Of a DNA stretch of 64,000 bases, positions 27,498 through 35,522 are shown piece by piece (positions within the stretch are counted from its first letter, which is position 1; each line of letters begins with the position of its first letter). The stretch lies in assembly GCF_002483225.1 (NCBI RefSeq), contig NZ_DLHL01000048.1, forward strand, positions 38,992 to 102,991, written 5' to 3'. Under the pieces are notes generated by a model. That model did no database searches. It had not been told where the DNA came from and worked only from the letters and a program-made list of their open reading frames with translations. The DNA is from Gemmatimonas sp. UBA7669 (GTDB lineage Bacteria; Gemmatimonadota; Gemmatimonadetes; Gemmatimonadales; Gemmatimonadaceae). The translations under genes and the position numbers were made by a program.

Positions 27498-27527
27498 AAA
27501 TTAGCGAGAGGAATACTCCCCTTGCAA
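27498..27527 (-). promoter_or_regulatory. Putative promoter of the iscA-nagB unit
   Basis: On the minus strand: -35 TTGCAA (27522-27527), 18-base spacer, -10 TAATTT (27498-27503). The expected mRNA leader is about 100 bases and holds a 7-bp GC hairpin (GGCCGGC/GCCGGCC) near the ribosome-binding site. The spacer contains an imperfect dyad (AGGGGAGT / ATTCCTCT) that could be an operator. Confidence 0.45.
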
Positions 27528-27612
27528 GAAACCCCGGCCGCCGTTTTGAGATCCCGACGCTTGGCGGGCGATACCGCCTCGTGCCGGGCGGGCAGGGGAG
27601 CCACGGCTGAAG

Positions 27613-28977
27613 TCAACGCCGACCCGTGCCCGCTGCCGACGGGTAGGACGACGGGGAGGACGACGGGGACAGGGACGTGGAGGCCGACGCCATGGCCTGC
27701 GACACCGCATCGGCCAGCGCCGTTCGCACCGTGCCAATGCCGCGGCTCTCCCGGGTCGGGTTGACGCGGTTGGTCAGCAGCAGCACAAAGAGTTGCTGTT
27801 CCGGATCCATCCATAGCGAGGTGCCGGTGAAGCCAGTGTGGCCGAAGGCCCGGGCCGACAGGCGGCGGCCGGCGCTGTTGCCGCCGGTGGGCGTCTCCCA
27901 ACCCAATGCCCGGCGCGACACGCTGCTGTCCTGCACGCGGGTGAAGGTCGCCAGCGTGGCCGAGTCGAGCACGCGCACGCCGTCGAGACGTCCGTGGTTG
28001 AGATACATGCGCGCAAAGCGCACCAGGTCGCGCCCGGTCGAGAACAGGCCCGCGTGACCCGACACGCCACCCAGGCGGTGCGCGTTTTCATCATGCACTT
28101 CGCCGCGCAAATGCCGCTGCCGCCACGGATCGCGCTCTGTCGGTGCGGTGCGCGCCAGCCAGGTCGATGGTGGCAGAAAGCGCGTCTCGCGCATGCCAAG
28201 CGGCCCGAAGATCTGTCGGGCTTCGAAGTCGGCCAAGGTGGTGCCGGACACGCGCTCCACCAACTGCCCCAGCAGAATGAATCCCAAGTCGCTGTACACG
28301 AAACGCAGCCCGGGGAGCGTGTCGGGCGCGGTGGCAAAGACCTGCGTAAGCGCCTCCTCGCGCGTCGCGGCCTCCTTGTACAGCGCCCGCCAGGCCGGCA
28401 GGCCGCTGGAGTGGGTCAGCAGATGTCGCACCGTAACCCGCTCCGCACCTCGCGCGGTCCACTGCGGCAGATAGCGCACCACGGGCGTGTCGAGCGCCAC
28501 GGCGCCGTCTGCGACCAGGCGCGCCACGGCGCTGGTGGTGCCGATCACCTTGGTGAGTGAGGCCAGGTCCCACACGGTGTTCGCGTCGGGCCGGGTGGCA
28601 TCGGCGCTGTCGAGCTGACCGGCGCCATACACGGCGACCACACCATCGGGCGTCCCCACGGCGGCCCAGGCTCCCGGAAAGGCCCCACTGGCCACGCCGG
28701 CATCAAGCACGCGCCGCACACTGTCGTACACCGCCTGCGCCGTGCGCGACGCGACCTTCGCTCGTGGCCCTGCGCTTGCGGCCGCCGGACCGGCCTCCGC
28801 ACCGGCCTCCGCACCGCCGGCCCGGCGTGCACAGGCGAGCGGGACCGCCGTGACGAACAGCGCGAGCCCCGCCAGCAGAGCCCCGCTCAGACCGCGTCGC
28901 CCGTGTAACTTGGAGGAGGAGGCCGACTGGCTGGCCCGGGTGCCGCGAGTGGGGAGGTGGGGCGACGTGCGGTTCAT
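27613..28977 (-). CDS. Exported beta-lactamase-family serine hydrolase, AmiE-like by context
   Basis: 454 residues. The signal region is residues 25-50 (SGALLAGLALFVTAVPLACA), possibly a lipoprotein with lipobox VPLAC. An Ala/Gly linker follows. Catalytic motifs: S-L-T-K at 140-143, Y-S-D (for YxN) in FVYSDLGF, and H-T-G in AFGHTGFTGTS. The C-terminus is a Ser/Pro low-complexity tail. In Bacillus subtilis the amidase AmiE (YbbE), a member of this family, is encoded with NamZ; here namZ is divergent 72 bases away, so removal of peptides from muropeptides is a reasonable inference. A generic esterase remains possible. Confidence 0.85.
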   Translation of the reverse strand: MNRTSPHLPTRGTRASQSASSSKLHGRRGLSGALLAGLALFVTAVPLACARRAGGAEAGAEAGPAAASAGPRAKVASRTAQAVYDSVRRVLDAGVASGAFPGAWAAVGTPDGVVAVYGAGQLDSADATRPDANTVWDLASLTKVIGTTSAVARLVADGAVALDTPVVRYLPQWTARGAERVTVRHLLTHSSGLPAWRALYKEAATREEALTQVFATAPDTLPGLRFVYSDLGFILLGQLVERVSGTTLADFEARQIFGPLGMRETRFLPPSTWLARTAPTERDPWRQRHLRGEVHDENAHRLGGVSGHAGLFSTGRDLVRFARMYLNHGRLDGVRVLDSATLATFTRVQDSSVSRRALGWETPTGGNSAGRRLSARAFGHTGFTGTSLWMDPEQQLFVLLLTNRVNPTRESRGIGTVRTALADAVSQAMASASTSLSPSSSPSSYPSAAGTGRR

Positions 28978-29049
28978 GGGTTGATTCGGTGGGTCATGCC
29001 GGCGCCATCGGTGCGACGGCCCCGCCAATTTCAGGGAGAACAGATCGAG

Positions 29050-30450
29050 ATGGCAACGACCAACCGTGGGCGCGCGGGCGCGACCACACTTCGCAGACTG
29101 GCGGCCACGGGTTTCGCCCGGGTGGCTACCTGTGCCGCCGCGTACGCGACCGCCGCGGTGTTCGCGATGGCCTGCGCCGGCAATCCAGGCCCCGGAGGCG
29201 GACCCGCCGTGGACGCCGATGGACGACCCTACGATCCGCGCAACATCGATCGCAAGGTCCGACCCGGCATCACCGTCCTGCTGGACGATAGCATCAAGCT
29301 CGTCGCCGGCAAGCGTGTCGCCCTGGTCACCAATCAAACCGGAGTGGACGAGCGGGGGCGGCGTTCGGTGGATCTGCTCTTCAGCGACCCGCGCGCCCAG
29401 CGCGCTGGCGTGAAGCTGGTCAAGCTCTTCGCTCCCGAGCATGGCGCACTCGGAACGCTCGATGTGCAGGGGATCGGCGACGAGCGGGACGAGAAGACCG
29501 GCCTCAAGGTGCACTCGCTGTACAAGCAGCACACCATGGCCCCAGCCGACAGTCTGCTTCAGGACGTGGACGTGCTGGTGGTGGACCTGCAGGACATTGG
29601 TACCCGCACCTGGACCTACGTGGGCGTGGTGCTCTACAGCATGCAGGCGGGCGAACGGCGGGGCATTCCCGTCCTGGTGCTTGATCGTCCCAACCCGATT
29701 TCGGGCGCCTTCACCGAAGGCGTGCTGCTCGACTCGGCGCTGGCCAACCCGGCGTATCCCACACCGACCGGGCGCACCAATGGCTTTGCGCTCTACCCGG
29801 TGCCCCTGCGCCACGGCCTCACCATGGGTGAGATGGCGAAGTTGTTTCAGACCCAGCTCAAGATGAGCACGCGGCTGACGGTCGTTCCCATGCGCAACTG
29901 GCGCCGCGGCATGTGGTTTGACCAGACCGATCTCCCCTGGATCAAGCCCTCACCCAACATGCCCAATCTGGTGAGCGCGCTCATCTATCCGGCGCTGGTG
30001 CCGTTCGAGGCCAGCAATGTTTCGGTGGGACGGGGCACCAACGAACCCTTCCAGCGTTTCGGCGCACCCTGGCTGCGCGCGGACTCGGTGGCCCGGCTGC
30101 TCGAAGACTTGTCGCTGACGGGGGTGCGATTCCGGCCGGAGCGCTTCACGCCGGAGAAGCCGGGTGACAACAAGTACAACGGCCGGGCCATCCCTGGCGT
30201 GCGCATCGAGGTGCTGGACCGCGAGCGGGTGCAGCCGGCCCGCGTGGGGGCCGCCATCCTGTGGGCGCTGGCCCGCGTCCACGGCGACTCCCTTCGCGTC
30301 ACGCCAGCCGGTTGGGACATGCGCATGGGTTCGGCCGCCCTGCGCGAAGCCCTCATGAGTGGGGCGGACCCGGACGCCGTGCTCGACCGCGCCCTGCCGG
30401 ACATTCTCGCCTTTGAGAAAGATGCCCGGCGCTTCCATCTCTACCGTTGA
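29050..30450 (+). CDS. namZ: NamZ-type exo-beta-N-acetylmuramidase (DUF1343)
   Basis: 466 residues. N-terminal export signal about 14-41 ending MACAG, a lipoprotein-like cysteine. DUF1343 motifs follow: GKRVALVTNQTGVD, VKLFAPEHGALG, VDVLVVDLQDIGTRTWTY, VLDRPNPI, LRHGLTMGEMAK, WIKPSPNMP and VSVGRGTNEPFQ. Family members release MurNAc from the non-reducing end of peptidoglycan fragments. Divergent from the AmiE-like hydrolase and a few kb from the amino-sugar kinase and deaminase. A start at 28957 is possible, but 29050 places the signal correctly and has GGGAGA upstream. Confidence 0.9.
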   Translation: MATTNRGRAGATTLRRLAATGFARVATCAAAYATAAVFAMACAGNPGPGGGPAVDADGRPYDPRNIDRKVRPGITVLLDDSIKLVAGKRVALVTNQTGVDERGRRSVDLLFSDPRAQRAGVKLVKLFAPEHGALGTLDVQGIGDERDEKTGLKVHSLYKQHTMAPADSLLQDVDVLVVDLQDIGTRTWTYVGVVLYSMQAGERRGIPVLVLDRPNPISGAFTEGVLLDSALANPAYPTPTGRTNGFALYPVPLRHGLTMGEMAKLFQTQLKMSTRLTVVPMRNWRRGMWFDQTDLPWIKPSPNMPNLVSALIYPALVPFEASNVSVGRGTNEPFQRFGAPWLRADSVARLLEDLSLTGVRFRPERFTPEKPGDNKYNGRAIPGVRIEVLDRERVQPARVGAAILWALARVHGDSLRVTPAGWDMRMGSAALREALMSGADPDAVLDRALPDILAFEKDARRFHLYR

Positions 30451-30487
30451 TGCACGGGCGCTTCTAGCTTTCCCCGGCTAGTCCCGA

Positions 30488-30504
30488 GCCCGGCCATGCC
30501 GGGC
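30488..30504. terminator. Small GC hairpin after namZ
   Basis: Perfect 7-bp stem GCCCGGC / GCCGGGC with loop CAT, about 40 bases after the namZ stop. No T-run follows, so it is only a possible terminator or attenuator before the next gene. Confidence 0.35.
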
Positions 30505-30545
30505 GGGATGGCCGAACTGCTCGGCCCCGGTCCGTCAACCGCGTC

Positions 30546-31190
30546 GTGATGCAAGCACTCTGGAACGCCATCGTCAAAGGATACCTGGCCGTCATCGCCC
30601 CCGTGGCGGACTGGTTGGTCGCCAAGCGTGTGCGTCCCAACACCATCACGACCATCGGCACGCTGTGCACCTGCACGGCAGGCGTGATCTTCGCCACCGG
30701 CCACATTCGCACCGGTGGCTGGTTTCTGGGGCTCACGGCGCTCTTCGACGTGCTCGATGGCACCGTGGCCCGTCGCACGGGGACCACGTCCGCGTTCGGC
30801 GCGTTCTACGATTCCACGCTCGATCGCGTGGCGGATGGCTTTCTGCTGGGCGGGCTGGTGGTGTTCTATGCCACGCACCCGCGCCACATGAACGACGGCA
30901 TGGTCATTGTGTCCGTGCTGGCGCTCATTGCGACGTTTCTGACGTCGTACACCAACGCGCGCGCCGAGGGCCTCGGCTTTTCGGCGCGCGTTGGCGTGCT
31001 GCAACGCCCCGAGCGCATCACGCTGTTGTCCGCGCCTCAGGCGTTCTTTGGTCTGGCGCTCGACGGCTGGGTGCTCGGCGTCATCGTCAGCCTGCTCATG
31101 GTGACGGCCTGGATCACGTTCTTCCAGCGTCTGGCGTACGTGCATCGCATCTCCACCGCTGCTCCGACCTCTACCTCTCCTGGAGAATAA
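30546..31190 (+). CDS. CDP-alcohol phosphatidyltransferase (inositol-phosphate lipid synthase candidate)
   Basis: 214 residues with about six membrane helices. The full catalytic signature D-G-x2-A-R-x8-G-x3-D-x3-D is present in LDGTVARRTGTTSAFGAFYD plus STLDR. It transfers a phosphatidyl group from CDP-diacylglycerol to a polyol phosphate in the inner membrane. The next gene, six bases away, makes inositol-3-phosphate, so phosphatidylinositol-phosphate synthesis is the most likely role. PgsA or PssA activity is the alternative. Confidence 0.88.
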   Translation: MMQALWNAIVKGYLAVIAPVADWLVAKRVRPNTITTIGTLCTCTAGVIFATGHIRTGGWFLGLTALFDVLDGTVARRTGTTSAFGAFYDSTLDRVADGFLLGGLVVFYATHPRHMNDGMVIVSVLALIATFLTSYTNARAEGLGFSARVGVLQRPERITLLSAPQAFFGLALDGWVLGVIVSLLMVTAWITFFQRLAYVHRISTAAPTSTSPGE

Positions 31191-31195
31191 ACGCA

Positions 31196-32530
31196 GTGTC
31201 CGACTCGACCCGCGGCACCCCCGCGTCCATTGCCCCGGCTACCGGGAAGCTCGCCATTTTCACGCCGGGCCTCGGCGCCGTGGCGACGACGTTCATTGCC
31301 GGTGTCGAGCGCGTGCGCCGCGGCCTGTCGGTGCCCATCGGCTCGCTCACGCAGATGGCCACCATCCGCCTCGGCAAGCGCACGGACAACCGCAGCCCGC
31401 TCATCAAGGACTTCGTGCCGCTCGCGTCGCTCGACGACATCGTCTTCGGTGCGTGGGATCCCATTCCGGATGACGCGTACACGGCCGCGACCAAGGCCGG
31501 TGTGCTCGTGAAGGATGACATCGAGCCCATCGCCGATTTCCTCAAGAGCGTCAAGCCGATGCCGGCGGTGTTCGAAAGCCGCTACGTCACGCGCATCACC
31601 GGCGCGACGAACGTGAAGACGGGCAAGAACAAGAAGGAACTCGCCGAGCAGCTGCGCGCCGACATCCGCAACTTCATGGCGGCCAACGGCGCCACGCGCG
31701 GTGCAATGGTGTGGTGCGGATCCACCGAGACGTACATCAAGGCCGGCCCGCAGCATCAGACCATCGAAGCGTTCGAGAAGGCCATGGAGGAGAACGACGA
31801 CGCGATCGCGCCGTCGATGCTCTACGCCTACGCTGCCATCATGGAAGGCGTGGCCTACTGCAACGGTGCGCCCAACCTGTCCGCCGATTTCCCGGCCATG
31901 GTGGAGTTGGCGAACCGTCAGGGCGTGCCGATCTCCGGCAAGGACTTCAAGACGGGCCAGACGTGGATGAAGACCGTCATCGCGCCGGGCATGAAGGCGC
32001 GCATGCTGGGCCTCGAGGGCTGGTACTCCACCAACATCCTCGGCAACCGCGACGGTGAAGTGCTCGACGATCCGGCGTCGTTCAAGACGAAGGAAGAGTC
32101 CAAGCTCTCCGTGCTGCACACCATCCTGCAGCCCGAAAAGTATCCCGAGCTGTACAAGGATTTCTCGCACGTCGTGCGCATCAATTACTACCCGCCGCGC
32201 GGCGACAACAAGGAAGGCTGGGACAACATCGACATCAAGGGCTGGCTCGGCTACCCGATGCAGATCAAGGTCAACTTCCTGTGCCGCGACTCCATCCTGG
32301 CGGCGCCGCTGGTGCTCGACCTCGCCCTGTTCTCCGACTTCGCGCAGCGCGCGGGCATGAAGGGGATTCAGGAATGGTTAAGCTTCTATTACAAGGCGCC
32401 TACGGTGGCTGCGGGGCTGCAGCCCGAGCATGATCTTTTCATTCAGCAGACCAAGCTGAAGAACACGCTCCGTCACCTCATGGGTGAGGAGCAGATCACC
32501 CACCTCGGGCTCGAGTACTACCAATCATGA
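31196..32530 (+). CDS. ino1: myo-Inositol-3-phosphate synthase
   Basis: 444 residues from GTG 31196 with GGAG upstream. NAD-binding entry LAIFTPGLGAVATTFIAGVE (variant of GxGxxG), the conserved STETYI and APNLSADFPAMVELA regions, the catalytic core SGKDFKTGQTWMKT and GWYSTNILGNRDGEVL, and the lysine-rich FKTKEESK. Converts glucose-6-phosphate to myo-inositol-3-phosphate in the cytoplasm. Linked to a CDP-alcohol phosphatidyltransferase upstream, so inositol is probably destined for membrane lipid. The stop overlaps the next start (ATGA). Confidence 0.93.
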   Translation: MSDSTRGTPASIAPATGKLAIFTPGLGAVATTFIAGVERVRRGLSVPIGSLTQMATIRLGKRTDNRSPLIKDFVPLASLDDIVFGAWDPIPDDAYTAATKAGVLVKDDIEPIADFLKSVKPMPAVFESRYVTRITGATNVKTGKNKKELAEQLRADIRNFMAANGATRGAMVWCGSTETYIKAGPQHQTIEAFEKAMEENDDAIAPSMLYAYAAIMEGVAYCNGAPNLSADFPAMVELANRQGVPISGKDFKTGQTWMKTVIAPGMKARMLGLEGWYSTNILGNRDGEVLDDPASFKTKEESKLSVLHTILQPEKYPELYKDFSHVVRINYYPPRGDNKEGWDNIDIKGWLGYPMQIKVNFLCRDSILAAPLVLDLALFSDFAQRAGMKGIQEWLSFYYKAPTVAAGLQPEHDLFIQQTKLKNTLRHLMGEEQITHLGLEYYQS

Positions 32531-33087
32531 CCATCCTGCGCGCGCGTCTCGTACGTCGCGCGGCCCTGCTCGTCGCCGCCGGCCTTGCCATGGCCGGCTG
32601 CGACGCGGGACGGCCGCCGGCGGGGCAGCTTCGTTTCCGGACCGACGACTTCGTCATCCGTGTGTCATCCGAAACCCGCCCGACGCGCGCGCTGGAGCCC
32701 ATTTACTGGCGAGTCACGGTGCACGATGCGGAAACCGGCCTGCCCATTTCGGGCGGGCAGGGCCGCATCTTCGCCACCAATCAGGACATGAAGACCGTGT
32801 CCAATGGGCTCGAAGAGACCCAGGAGCTGGGCACCTATCGCAGCAATCTCATGTACGTGACGGCCGGCATGTGGGCCATGGCCATCCAGTTCCGTCGCGA
32901 TTCCACGCAGGTGTTGCAGAAGACCGTCGACTGGACGCAGGACATTCTGTCGGCCGACGAGCCTGGCAATTTTGAGACACCGCAGACCACGCGTCGCGAT
33001 CCGAATCCGGCGGCGCAGGACTCCGCGGCTGTGCCGCCCGCATCGCCGTCGGCCACGCCGCCGGCCGCCGCACCCAAGAAGAACTGA
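32527..33087 (+). CDS. Lipoprotein of unknown function, YtkA/FixH-like core
   Basis: 186 residues. Lipobox LAMAGC with cysteine at 25. The core (about 40-130) is predicted beta-rich; WRVTVHDAETGLPISGGQGRI and the following Met-Trp-Ala strand resemble the FixH/YtkA immunoglobulin-like fold. The last 40 residues are a Pro/Ala linker. I cannot assign a function. It overlaps the inositol-phosphate synthase gene by four bases. Confidence 0.7.
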   Translation: MTILRARLVRRAALLVAAGLAMAGCDAGRPPAGQLRFRTDDFVIRVSSETRPTRALEPIYWRVTVHDAETGLPISGGQGRIFATNQDMKTVSNGLEETQELGTYRSNLMYVTAGMWAMAIQFRRDSTQVLQKTVDWTQDILSADEPGNFETPQTTRRDPNPAAQDSAAVPPASPSATPPAAAPKKN

Positions 33088-33088
33088 C

Positions 33089-33382
33089 ATGAAGCTGTAT
33101 CATCGCACCACGCTTACGCCCGACGTCGTGCTGGAGTCGGCCGACACGCACTTTGCTGCGCTTGGGCTCACGCGTACGTCGGCTGATGCGCGCACGCGCG
33201 CCTACACCGGCGCCCTCGGTACGTTGCGTGTGACCGTGCGCATGGAAGGAGGACACTACACGCTGGTGGAGGGGCACACCGATCAGATCGGGGAGAGCCG
33301 TCTCGACAAGGGCGTGAAAAAGTTCTTCAACGTCCTGCACCGCACAGCGGACCCCCGGCACCTCATCGCGGCGGGATACTGA
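33089..33382 (+). CDS. Small protein of unknown function
   Basis: 97 residues, ATG one base after the preceding stop codon. No signal, no membrane helix. A segment of alternating hydrophobic residues (GTLRVTVRMEGGHYTLVEGHTDQIG) suggests a small alpha/beta fold, ending in a basic helix (DKGVKKFFNVLH). No family recognised. Its stop overlaps the next start (TGATG), so it is translationally coupled within this run. Confidence 0.65.
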   Translation: MKLYHRTTLTPDVVLESADTHFAALGLTRTSADARTRAYTGALGTLRVTVRMEGGHYTLVEGHTDQIGESRLDKGVKKFFNVLHRTADPRHLIAAGY

Positions 33383-33654
33383 TGGCCGAGGACCGCGTCG
33401 GTCGCAATATCGGCGTCGGGTGCTTTACATTCTTCATCGGCGCCGTGAGCGGATCCATGACGGGAGTCGGGATCGGCAAGCTCATGGGGTTCTTCAATCG
33501 CTGTACGCCAGAGCCCGGCCTGCCTGCCTGTGAGTGGTGGGTGTACGCCGGCTACGGTGCTGCGATCGGCGCGGTGACGTTGCCGATCGTGGCCTTGTGG
33601 CGCCTGCGTCTTGCCGACCGAGCGGCGGACGCCGCTTCCAACGACCGAGGATGA
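33382..33654 (+). CDS. Small membrane protein of unknown function
   Basis: 90 residues with two hydrophobic segments: about 10-36 (VGCFTFFIGAVSGSMTGVGIGKLMGFF) and about 53-72 (VYAGYGAAIGAVTLPIVALW). Two cysteines flank the loop (CTPEPGLPAC), so a periplasmic disulphide is possible. Function unknown. Coupled by overlap with the gene before. Confidence 0.65.
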   Translation: MAEDRVGRNIGVGCFTFFIGAVSGSMTGVGIGKLMGFFNRCTPEPGLPACEWWVYAGYGAAIGAVTLPIVALWRLRLADRAADAASNDRG

Positions 33655-33658
33655 TCGA

Positions 33659-35008
33659 GTGGCCCGTGTAGACGTGATCATGCCGCAGATGGGTGAGTCC
33701 ATCGCGGAAGGGACGGTATCCCGTTGGCTGAAGAAGGTCGGTGACACCGTCAAGCGCGACGAACCGATCTTCGAGATTTCCACCGACAAGGTGGACGCCG
33801 AGATTCCGTCGCCATCGGCCGGCACGATCGTTGAGATCCTGATCACCGAAGGCCAGACCGTTGCGGTGAACACGGTGGTAGCGCGTCTCGAGACGGACGC
33901 CGCGGCTGCCGCCGCAGCGGCGGCGGCGCCCGCCCCGGAAGCGCCCGCGGCTGCTGTAGCAGCTGCTGCACCCGCTGCTGCTGCACCGGCCGTGTCGGCT
34001 TCGCTGCCGGCAACGCCCGTCGTCGCGGCGACGTCAGCGCCGGCGTCTGCGCCCGGCTCCCTCGAGGATCGTCTGCGTACCAAGTCCTCGCCGCTCGTGC
34101 GCAAGTTGGCGGCGGAGCATGGTGTGGACATCGCCGCGTTGTCCGGTACCGGCATTGCCGGCCGTGTCACGCGCAAGGATCTCGAGGCCTACCTCACGGC
34201 GCGTCCCGCGGCGGGGAGCGCGCCGGCGCCCGTGGCCGGTGCGAGCATGTACGCGCCCGCCGGTACCGAGTCGCATGGCCCGCTGCCCTCGCCCTGGCCG
34301 GGCGATGTGGTGGAGCCGATGTCCAAGATGCGCAAGCTCACGTCGGATCACATGGCCACCGCACGTCGTATCGCGGCCCACGTCACGACGTTCTGGGAAA
34401 TCGATCTCACCCGCGTGGCGCGTATTCGCAACGCCATGCGCAAGGAGTTCGAGGCGCAGTCGGGCCAGAAGCTCACCTACATGCCGTTCATCCTGCAGGT
34501 GGTGGCCGCGCAGCTCAAGCGGCATCCGGTGCTCAATGCCGCCGTCGCCGGGAACGACATCATCTATCGCAAGCAGGTGAACCTCGGCATTGCCGTGGCG
34601 CTCGATCCCACGGGCCTCATCGTGCCCGTGCTCAAGCGCGCCGATGAGCTTTCGCTCACCGGACTCTCGCGTGGTGTGAACGATCTGGCGGCGCGGGCGC
34701 GTGGCAAAAAGCTGAGTCCCACCGATGTGCAGGACGCCACATTCACCATCTCCAATCCGGGCACGTTTGGCAGCATCACGGGCACGCCCATCATCCCCGT
34801 GGGCACCACGGCCATTCTCTGCCTCGGCGCCATCGAAAAGCGGCCCAAGGTCGTGACCGGCCCGGATGGTGAAGACACGCTGGCCATTCGCACCTGCTGC
34901 TACTTCTCGTTGTCGTTCGACCACAAGGTGGTCGACGGCGCCGATGCCGACCGCTTCATGGGCGACATCAAGAAGGCCCTCGAGTCCTTCCCCGAAGCGG
35001 GAGTCTGA
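33659..35008 (+). CDS. 2-oxo acid dehydrogenase E2, dihydrolipoyl acyltransferase
   Basis: 449 residues from GTG 33659 (GAGG upstream). Lipoyl domain 1-78 with lipoylated K44 in STDKVDAE; Ala/Pro linker about 79-130; E1/E3-binding domain about 137-175 (SPLVRKLAAEHGVDIAALSG; GRVTRKDLEAYL); catalytic domain to the end with SFDHKVVDGADADRFM containing the active-site His and Asp. Transfers an acyl group to CoA in a pyruvate, 2-oxoglutarate or branched-chain complex. No E1 or E3 gene is nearby, so the complex cannot be named from context. Confidence 0.92.
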   Translation: MARVDVIMPQMGESIAEGTVSRWLKKVGDTVKRDEPIFEISTDKVDAEIPSPSAGTIVEILITEGQTVAVNTVVARLETDAAAAAAAAAAPAPEAPAAAVAAAAPAAAAPAVSASLPATPVVAATSAPASAPGSLEDRLRTKSSPLVRKLAAEHGVDIAALSGTGIAGRVTRKDLEAYLTARPAAGSAPAPVAGASMYAPAGTESHGPLPSPWPGDVVEPMSKMRKLTSDHMATARRIAAHVTTFWEIDLTRVARIRNAMRKEFEAQSGQKLTYMPFILQVVAAQLKRHPVLNAAVAGNDIIYRKQVNLGIAVALDPTGLIVPVLKRADELSLTGLSRGVNDLAARARGKKLSPTDVQDATFTISNPGTFGSITGTPIIPVGTTAILCLGAIEKRPKVVTGPDGEDTLAIRTCCYFSLSFDHKVVDGADADRFMGDIKKALESFPEAGV

Positions 35009-35254
35009 GTGGCCCGCGCGCTCCACGTGTTCGACCGACATGTCGACCAGGCGGAGCGCGCGACCTACCTCGCGGCACTGCCCGCACGCCAGGCGCGTGC
35101 GGCCGCAGTGCCCGCGCATTTCTGGGTATTCGAACACGCTGCCACGACGGGACACTTCCTCGAATTCACCGAAGCCGCCAGCGCCGAGTTGCTGGCGCAG
35201 GCCCTCGGCGTGGAATCGGTCACCGACTGTTGGCAGGAAGTACGGGGAGCATGA
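35009..35254 (+). CDS. Small protein of unknown function
   Basis: 81 residues, GTG start abutting the E2 stop. Helical N-terminal half, then HFWVFEHAATTGHFLEFTEA, which has the length and pattern of a half ferredoxin-like/ABM barrel unit, but this is speculative. Family not recognised. Its strong GC3 bias and tight packing support it as coding. Confidence 0.6.
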   Translation: MARALHVFDRHVDQAERATYLAALPARQARAAAVPAHFWVFEHAATTGHFLEFTEAASAELLAQALGVESVTDCWQEVRGA

Positions 35255-35255
35255 C

Positions 35256-35522
35256 ATGCCGACACGGCGCATACAGATCGACGGGACGGAGTGGCAGGTC
35301 TTTCCGTCCGGATTTCTCACGCAGTCAGTGGGAGACGAGTTCGGCCTCATCTTCGTGAGAGGCACCGGCAGTGAGCGCGAACTGCGCGTCACGCGCTATT
35401 CCCCCATGGGCACCCGCTCTCGTGAGCAGGCGCTCGCCGAACTGGACGACGCCACGGTCATCACACTTTTCCGCGCGTCGCAGCCGAGCGCGCGGGCACC
35501 CGAGGCCGGCTATCACTCGTGA
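35256..35522 (+). CDS. Small protein of unknown function
   Basis: 88 residues, ATG one base after the preceding stop codon. Predicted beta-rich (IQIDGTEWQVFPSGFL; FGLIFVRGTGSERELRVTRYS) followed by a helix (SREQALAELDDATVITLFRAS). It looks like a compact single-domain cytosolic protein. Family not recognised. The stop overlaps the GTG of the PHP gene. Confidence 0.65.
   Translation: MPTRRIQIDGTEWQVFPSGFLTQSVGDEFGLIFVRGTGSERELRVTRYSPMGTRSREQALAELDDATVITLFRASQPSARAPEAGYHS

Noticed and set aside
28978..29814. Upstream extension of the serine hydrolase frame by 279 codons
   Set aside because: Overlaps namZ on the other strand and lacks domain features; the ATG at 28977 gives a proper signal peptide.
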